A stretch of DNA of 8,605 nt from Microcaldota archaeon. GTDB lineage: Archaea; Micrarchaeota; Micrarchaeia; Micrarchaeales; CABMGC01. Below the pieces are notes generated by a model. The model was given only the letters and a program-made list of their open reading frames with translations. It was not told the DNA's origin and searched no databases. The first letter of the stretch is position 1; every line of letters begins with the position of its first letter. This document shows, piece after piece, positions 4,801-8,605 of the stretch. The position numbers were made by a program, and so were the translations under genes. The DNA is taken from the NCBI GenBank assembly GCA_021851985.1, contig JAJZOS010000031.1, positions 1 to 8,605 on the forward strand, written 5' to 3'.

Positions 4801-6897
4801 CAACTCCTGCTGAAATATTTTATTAAGGTAGCATGATGCACCGGATGCAGCCTGTCCGTTAGCATACAATACCGTTCCGTACATGCCCTTGTATACTATA
4901 GATGAATTTGAGCCTGGGCTTAGCAGTACCATAGGCTCGTTGGAGCCCAATATCCTGTTATAGCATGCAGGGCCGTCTATGCTGGCGGTCGAATTAGCTA
5001 TAGTGCACGAATAATTATCCAATGACACAACACTTACCTTCTTTCCCAAGCCCGACATAGTAGCTTGCAATGCGCTTGCGCATCCCACTATAGAGCTATT
5101 GGCTGCACCAGACTGGTTTACCACTATGGCTATAACGTTGCCAGAATTAGAGGCTGCCATAAACCCACTGATAGGCAGGAATGCATTGGCGCTTCCGGCT
5201 ATCGCATATGTTGCAAGCGTGTATATTAATACCAATATGAATATGCCCGCAAAAAGCATCATCCATGCCTTCTTTGCTTTTGCATGCATTTTTATTTTCT
5301 TCTTCCTCTTAAGCCTTGCATATGTTGTTCCATACACTGCAAGCAGTATCGCTATGCCTATGATGAACGATATCAAAGCAGCATATAAAGGCGCAGATGC
5401 AATCTTCGATGGAATAGAAGCCCCAGATCCGAAAAGCATCGAGTTTACGAACCCCCCGTCAAGCGATTTTACAAAAGCAGGCAATGACAATGGGGATCCG
5501 AATGCACCCACTTTTGAGCTTACATTGGCGAGCATAACGCTTATTGGCGTAAGGTCGTTTGACGTTACCCTGCCATTCAACATGTTGTTGATGCGCTCCT
5601 GCTGCACCGAAAGCAGCGCAAGGCTTTTGGGCACCTGCCTGAAGTTGAGCTGCCTGTATAGCAGCTGTACTGTATCGTTAAGCGCCTTGTTGTATATTAG
5701 AAGGTATTTTGGCGATACGGCTGCATATGTTGATGAAAGATTCTGCAGCGCACCGTTGAGCGTATCAGATGCTCTTGTTATGTTCTGGTTTATGCCCTTG
5801 CTTTTTACCAATGAGAATTCGGATTCCATTATCGAAAGCGAACGATTGAGAGAGCTGTTGTCGTATCTTGAAAGCAGCATCGTAGAGTTTGCTACGCTCG
5901 CATTGTATTCAGGATAAAATGACGTCAGCAATTTTTGGTATTCTGTAGTGTTCCTCGCTATTATCACAGGTTCTACATATGCAGTTGCAGTATTGGACGC
6001 ATTTACATCGTACTGGTTTACCTGCGACGCAGTGGAAACCGGAAGATTTTTAAGGGAATTGACCTGCGCGCCCAGTGTACCCAGTATGCTTGAATTAAAC
6101 GTAGTATATTCGCAATAACCTATGTAGTTGCAGTATGATGGACCCTGCCCTGGGACGTATTGCGCGCAATTGCTAAGCTGCGATAGCGCAGTCCCTGGAG
6201 GAGGGAAAAGGTTGTTTAGGGGAAGCTGCGACGCTGCAGTAGACATGCCGCTTATCGCGCTTGACATTATGTTAAGGTTGGACTTGAAATCGCTCGCATT
6301 AAGCGTAGAGTATGCATTAATGAAATCGTTGTAGCTGCCGTTCAGAAATGCGTATTCGGTAGAGAAGTTCATTATAGCCTGCCCGAATACGCTGGACGGC
6401 CCTCCTAATTGGCCCAATACGCTGTAGCATACCGGAACTGTCTGGCATGAATATCCATTGTTCTGTATCGAAAACGTATATTGGTTAAGCCCTGTTTCGA
6501 CGAGGCAGTCTGCCAACGGCGGCGCAGCCGCATCTTTATATTTGTAGAATGTTGCGTTTAAGGAGTCAAGTACTGATGCATTGGGATAATATTTTTCTGA
6601 GAGATAAGGATTCGTTACCTTAGCTATCAGCGTAGCGTTTGTCATTATCGAATATCCGTGAGTAGAATTGATTACCATCTCCTTTCCAGGGCTTATCTGC
6701 ATGAGCACATATGTATTGCCATTGCTCGTTATGTTGGTAAAACCGGATGATGCAATAGTGGCTGCCGAGATATTGTATGAAAGCAGGAATGACGTCAATG
6801 GACTTTGAAAAGATCCAGCATACGATGTGCTGGCACCAAGCATTACAACGAGCATAGATGCAAGAAGCATCCCCCCGATTAGTTTAACGTTAGACAT
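4795..6897 (-). CDS. Large secreted/membrane-anchored surface protein, sequon-rich, two C-terminal TM helices
   Basis: Family not recognised. The 700 residues begin with a signal peptide (1-27, hydrophobic 8-22, likely cut after SYA). A long external region (28 to about 500) is rich in Ser, Asn and Thr and has six cysteines (131, 151, 157, 244, 256, 262). The whole protein has roughly two dozen N-x-S/T sequons, as expected of an archaeal glycosylated envelope protein. Residues about 300-460 look mainly helical and may form coiled coil. Two transmembrane helices (about 503-527 and 545-567) flank a short, very basic cytoplasmic loop (KRKKKIKMHAKAKKA). The last 130 residues are external again with four cysteines (606, 631, 645, 689). 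This C-terminal third repeats the layout of the next gene's product. The start at 6897 fits the signal peptide and a TATA box about 38 bp upstream. A structural, adhesive or secretion-related envelope role is plausible but not shown. Confidence 0.82.
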   Translation of the reverse strand: MSNVKLIGGMLLASMLVVMLGASTSYAGSFQSPLTSFLLSYNISAATIASSGFTNITSNGNTYVLMQISPGKEMVINSTHGYSIMTNATLIAKVTNPYLSEKYYPNASVLDSLNATFYKYKDAAAPPLADCLVETGLNQYTFSIQNNGYSCQTVPVCYSVLGQLGGPSSVFGQAIMNFSTEYAFLNGSYNDFINAYSTLNASDFKSNLNIMSSAISGMSTAASQLPLNNLFPPPGTALSQLSNCAQYVPGQGPSYCNYIGYCEYTTFNSSILGTLGAQVNSLKNLPVSTASQVNQYDVNASNTATAYVEPVIIARNTTEYQKLLTSFYPEYNASVANSTMLLSRYDNSSLNRSLSIMESEFSLVKSKGINQNITRASDTLNGALQNLSSTYAAVSPKYLLIYNKALNDTVQLLYRQLNFRQVPKSLALLSVQQERINNMLNGRVTSNDLTPISVMLANVSSKVGAFGSPLSLPAFVKSLDGGFVNSMLFGSGASIPSKIASAPLYAALISFIIGIAILLAVYGTTYARLKRKKKIKMHAKAKKAWMMLFAGIFILVLIYTLATYAIAGSANAFLPISGFMAASNSGNVIAIVVNQSGAANSSIVGCASALQATMSGLGKKVSVVSLDNYSCTIANSTASIDGPACYNRILGSNEPMVLLSPGSNSSIVYKGMYGTVLYANGQAASGASCYLNKIFQQELK

Positions 6898-6928
6898 AGT
6901 CGCGCCTAGATTAATTATCGATGTAAAG

Positions 6929-6942
6929 GTTTATAAATATTA
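6929..6942 (-). promoter_or_regulatory. TATA box of the surface-protein operon
   Basis: The minus strand reads AATATTTATAAACC here, close to the archaeal TATA consensus. Its centre is about 38 bp before the ATG at 6897, predicting a start near 6909 and a leader of about 12 nt without a Shine-Dalgarno site. The rest of 6898-7011 is the divergent promoter space shared with the DUF3800 gene. Confidence 0.6.
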
Positions 6943-7027
6943 TATGCACGCGCTTTAGGCATCTCATTTATAGCAGAAAAGGGAATTTATTAGTAAAAAT
7001 TTAACAATAATATGAAAATATTCTTAA

Positions 7028-7037
7028 GAGTTAAATA
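7028..7037 (+). promoter_or_regulatory. Possible TATA box for the DUF3800 gene
   Basis: AGTTAAATAC is centred about 30 bp before ATG 7063, the distance expected for a leaderless archaeal mRNA. A competing AT-rich element at 6983-6990 (GAATTTATTA region) would serve the alternative start at 7012. The area is so AT-rich that the choice is weak. Confidence 0.3.
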
Positions 7038-7062
7038 CTCAATTATCTATAAAATAAGTTAT

Positions 7063-7686
7063 ATGGTAAAATATATCTTCATAGACGAAAGTGGGGATTT
7101 AGGTCTAACTTCCAAATCTTCAAAATATTTAATTTTGGCTGCCTTAATTATAGATGAACCTAAAAAACTTGACCGCATTATAAAAAATATGCGTAGAAAC
7201 AAATTCAAACGGGAATTAAAAGGCGCATCGGAGATAAAAGCTAATTCTTCTTCTACTGAACTTAGGTTACATCTCCTCAAACAACTTGAACCAACAAACG
7301 GAAGAATAGTATACATGATTCTTGAGAAGAAAAGAGTTTATAGCGGATATTTACAAAAAAATAAAGACAAATTATATAATTTTGTTGCTGGTAGATTAGC
7401 TAAAAATATGAATATAGCAGATGGTCAGATAATAATAAGAATTGATAAATCTAAAGGAAAACAGCTTCTTCAACAAGATTTTAACCGGCATTTTGAAAGC
7501 TCCCTAAATGAAATAAATATACATGATGTAAAAATATTTCATAGTGATTCTGCATCATGGTCTGGTTTGCAAATAGTAGATATGTTAGCATGGTCGTGCT
7601 TTCAGAGATTTGAACATAGGGATAGTACGTATGTCAATGCCGTTAAATTAAATCAAGAATTCTACGAGGTTTGGCAGAAAACGTAA
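7063..7686 (+). CDS. DUF3800 family protein (RNase H-like fold)
   Basis: The protein shows the DUF3800 hallmarks: an N-terminal strand with IFIDESGDLG, then SKYLILAALII; a middle acidic motif IRIDKSKGK; and a C-terminal HSDSASWSGLQIVDMLAW, matching the family's D-S...S-LQ-x-AD signature. These acids suit a metal-dependent RNase H-like nuclease, although activity is unproven for most members, which often occur in mobile or accessory DNA. I chose ATG 7063 (207 residues) because the family starts directly with the IFIDESG strand; ATG 7012 would add 17 residues (MKIFLRVKYSIIYKISY) not expected in the family. The gene is clearly more AT-rich than its neighbours and prefers A/T-ending codons, which suggests transfer. 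It is alone on its strand, divergent from the surface operon, and its stop codon lies inside the inverted repeat that follows. Confidence 0.85.
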   Translation: MVKYIFIDESGDLGLTSKSSKYLILAALIIDEPKKLDRIIKNMRRNKFKRELKGASEIKANSSSTELRLHLLKQLEPTNGRIVYMILEKKRVYSGYLQKNKDKLYNFVAGRLAKNMNIADGQIIIRIDKSKGKQLLQQDFNRHFESSLNEINIHDVKIFHSDSASWSGLQIVDMLAWSCFQRFEHRDSTYVNAVKLNQEFYEVWQKT

Positions 7687-7751
7687 CAGAACCCAAAAGC
7701 ACATAAAGCGTGCACCTCAAGGTACACTGGCTTTTAGGCTTTACCTGTTAC
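7683..7751 (+). other. 69-bp imperfect inverted repeat, possible three-helix RNA or small inverted-repeat element
   Basis: GTAACAG at 7683-7689 pairs with CTGTTAC at 7745-7751. Inside, CCC-AAAAGC (7692-7700) pairs with GCTTTT-A-GG (7730-7738) with one mismatch, and GTGCACC (7710-7716) pairs with GGTACAC (7721-7727) with one mismatch around a TCAA loop. A nine-base bulge (7701-7709) faces two bases. The DUF3800 stop codon (7684-7686) lies in the outer helix. It could be a 3'-UTR structure, a processed RNA, or a MITE-like insertion; a T5 tract follows at 7783. Confidence 0.5.
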
Positions 7752-8055
7752 ATTATATTCTTACAGTCATAATTATTAAAGCTTTTTATTTGACGGACTT
7801 TGGGACAAAAGTCAGGTCTAATTCTTTACAATAATCACATACGCACTTATAAAACAGTGGAAAGATTCTATTCAGATGCTTGCATCAAATCTAGGATAGT
7901 CTCAAATCTGCATCCAGAGGCGCAACTCTGCATCCATGATCTCAAGGGCACATTCCATTTCTGAAACCAGAATCTGATAGAGTCCAATAGAAAACCGATA
8001 GGAAACAGGAAACAGAGTTCACACACGCATGCATATATTTAAAACCAAAAATAGG
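7752..8055. other. About 300 bp with no convincing gene; small hairpins and a minus-strand TATA-like box
   Basis: No full-length ORF with a good start is present. Visible signals are a TATA-like TTTAAATATA on the minus strand (8043-8034), predicting transcription from about 8012 leftward; small hairpins GACTTT/AAAGTC (7796-7813), GATGC/GCATC (7876-7887) and CAGAG/CTCTG (7914-7929); and a direct repeat TCTGCATCCA at 7907 and 7927. An untranslated RNA or a decayed gene is possible; neither is demonstrated. Confidence 0.4.
7783..7787 (+). terminator. Oligo-T terminator candidate for the DUF3800 transcript
   Basis: A T5 tract in GCTTTTTATT follows the inverted repeat by about 30 bp. It is the first plus-strand T-run after the stop codon, and fits the usual oligo-T archaeal terminator. 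Confidence 0.35.
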
Positions 8056-8079
8056 AAAAAAGGGAGGCAAATGCCTCCC
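8056..8079 (-). terminator. Strong hairpin-plus-T6 terminator of the S-layer gene
   Basis: On the minus strand a perfect 7-bp stem (GGGAGGC/GCCTCCC at 8079-8073 and 8068-8062) with a 4-nt loop is followed at once by six T. It starts 28 bp after the S-layer stop codon. It has the form of a bacterial intrinsic terminator and should also shield the mRNA 3' end, fitting a highly expressed gene. Confidence 0.8.
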
Positions 8080-8106
8080 CTTACTGTCTAATTACTACTT
8101 GCGTAT

Positions 8107-8604
8107 TTAGGTTGTGCTTGCCTTTGCGTACAGCGCCTGTATGAAGCTGTTTGCAGCTGCAGTTGTCTGGTTTGCAGAGTATCCTGCTATCAAGATCCTG
8201 TTTGAACCATATGCTGCATCAATCTGCGTTGTTGGTGTTACTGATACATTGTACGAGCTTTGCAGTTGTGCGCTCAGTGTGTTAACGAAGCCGCTTCCTA
8301 TCAATATCAGGTTGCTGCTTGGGTTTGCTTGGCTGTCCAAAACTACGAGTGCGCTTGGAGATCCTGCCACTGTCATGTTCTTCAACATTACAGGTTCAGT
8401 TGCACTTGATACTGAAGGCGTTGCAACGATGTTGCTTATTCCAGATATCGAGTAGTTCTTTCCACTTACTGCCACTGATGCGTTTACCGCTGCTACCGTT
8501 ACGTTTGGTATTCCAGGTATTGCCTGGCCAATTCCAACAGGCCCGACCATCTTCTGGTGCAATGTAACTGCTGTTACGTTGCTTGGACCTACTGAGAACT
8601 GCAG
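8107..8604 (-). CDS. S-layer protein, C-terminal end (gene continues past the right edge)
   Basis: The frame is open to the window edge, so 165 C-terminal residues are visible. A TTG at 8562 could be mistaken for a start, but coding runs through it (LQFSVGPSNVTAVT upstream). The last 70 residues read NLILIGSGFVNTLSAQL, then YGSNRILIAGYSANQTTAAA and NSFIQALYA. This matches the C-terminal domain of archaeal S-layer proteins, where a 'vGG..vN.l...L' strand-helix is followed by a 'g...lvvaGy...dT..A...l' strand-helix. The preceding part is Val/Ser/Thr-rich beta-type sequence with sequons (NVT, NAS, NYS, NMT). Codons look strongly biased, with many GCT, GTT and GCA, as expected for an abundant protein, and a strong terminator follows. 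The protein would form the outer crystalline cell layer. The anchor and N-terminal domains are outside the window. Confidence 0.85.
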   Translation of the reverse strand: MQFSVGPSNVTAVTLHQKMVGPVGIGQAIPGIPNVTVAAVNASVAVSGKNYSISGISNIVATPSVSSATEPVMLKNMTVAGSPSALVVLDSQANPSSNLILIGSGFVNTLSAQLQSSYNVSVTPTTQIDAAYGSNRILIAGYSANQTTAAANSFIQALYAKASTT

Positions 8605-8605
8605 C

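Noticed and set aside
5099..5917. 272-residue plus-strand reading frame
   Set aside because: It is antisense to the 700-residue surface gene, matches no family I know, and has no promoter or Shine-Dalgarno site; the minus-strand frame has a signal peptide, TM helices and Cys pattern.
7012..7062. N-terminal extension of the DUF3800 protein from ATG 7012
   Set aside because: DUF3800 proteins normally begin right at the IFIDESG strand, and a TATA-like box sits at leaderless distance from ATG 7063. It cannot be fully excluded.
7786..7884. 32-codon minus-strand fragment containing KCVCDYCKELD
   Set aside because: It looks protein-like but has no start codon and is preceded by an in-frame TGA; kept only as a possible remnant in the findings.
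7868..8026. 52-codon minus-strand frame from a GTG at 8026
   Set aside because: GTG start only, no Shine-Dalgarno site, it would begin before the predicted transcript start, and the product is not recognisable.
7687..8100. tRNA or other standard RNA gene
   Set aside because: I looked for a T-arm GTTC-like motif, a CCA-type acceptor pairing, and RNase P or SRP signatures in all intergenic parts and saw none.
8114..8567. Plus-strand reading frames opposite the S-layer gene
   Set aside because: The minus frame shows the S-layer C-terminal domain and has a terminator at its end; the plus frames are shadows.

Overview
The window is archaeal. It carries a class-1 archaeal/eukaryal-type release factor (aRF1), promoters with AT-rich TATA-like boxes and short or absent leaders, an archaeal S-layer-type protein, and long surface proteins dense in N-glycosylation sequons. 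Ile-ATA and Arg-AGA/AGG codons are heavily used. The mix of a compact translation core and unusual secreted proteins would fit a DPANN/Micrarchaeota-like genome, but that placement is inference and cannot be settled from this window.

Layout, left to right. (1) 2-2602, plus strand: the almost complete seryl-tRNA synthetase gene, which enters from the left edge, then after about 100 bp with its own promoter the aRF1 gene. This is the ordinary housekeeping part. (2) 2649-4134: a compact accessory cassette. A minus-strand AbiE-like type IV toxin-antitoxin operon (winged-helix AbiEi-like protein, then AbiEii-like nucleotidyltransferase) lies between two copies of a 53-bp direct repeat with 3 mismatches. 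Upstream of the operon is a perfect 26-bp palindrome over the promoter plus one extra half-site, a good candidate operator for autoregulation. (3) 4170-6897, minus strand: a two-gene operon for membrane-anchored, cysteine-containing, sequon-rich surface proteins. The second protein looks like a separate copy of the C-terminal third of the first. (4) 7063-7686, plus strand: an AT-rich DUF3800 gene (RNase H-like family), followed at once by a 69-bp imperfect inverted repeat that could fold as a three-helix RNA. (5) 7752-8055: about 300 bp without a convincing gene but with small hairpins and a TATA-like box. (6) 8056-8604, minus strand: the C-terminal end of an S-layer protein gene with a strong hairpin-plus-T6 terminator; the gene runs off the right edge.

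How the parts fit: housekeeping translation genes are followed by what looks like a landing spot for a TA cassette. Removing one repeat unit would leave the release-factor gene and the surface operon directly convergent with about 90 bp between them. The cell-surface genes (two-gene operon and S-layer) flank the AT-rich DUF3800 gene, which looks like a second acquired piece. The best candidates for something undescribed are the repeat-bounded TA cassette with operator-like words in its flanks, the duplicated surface-protein module, and the structured element attached to the DUF3800 gene.
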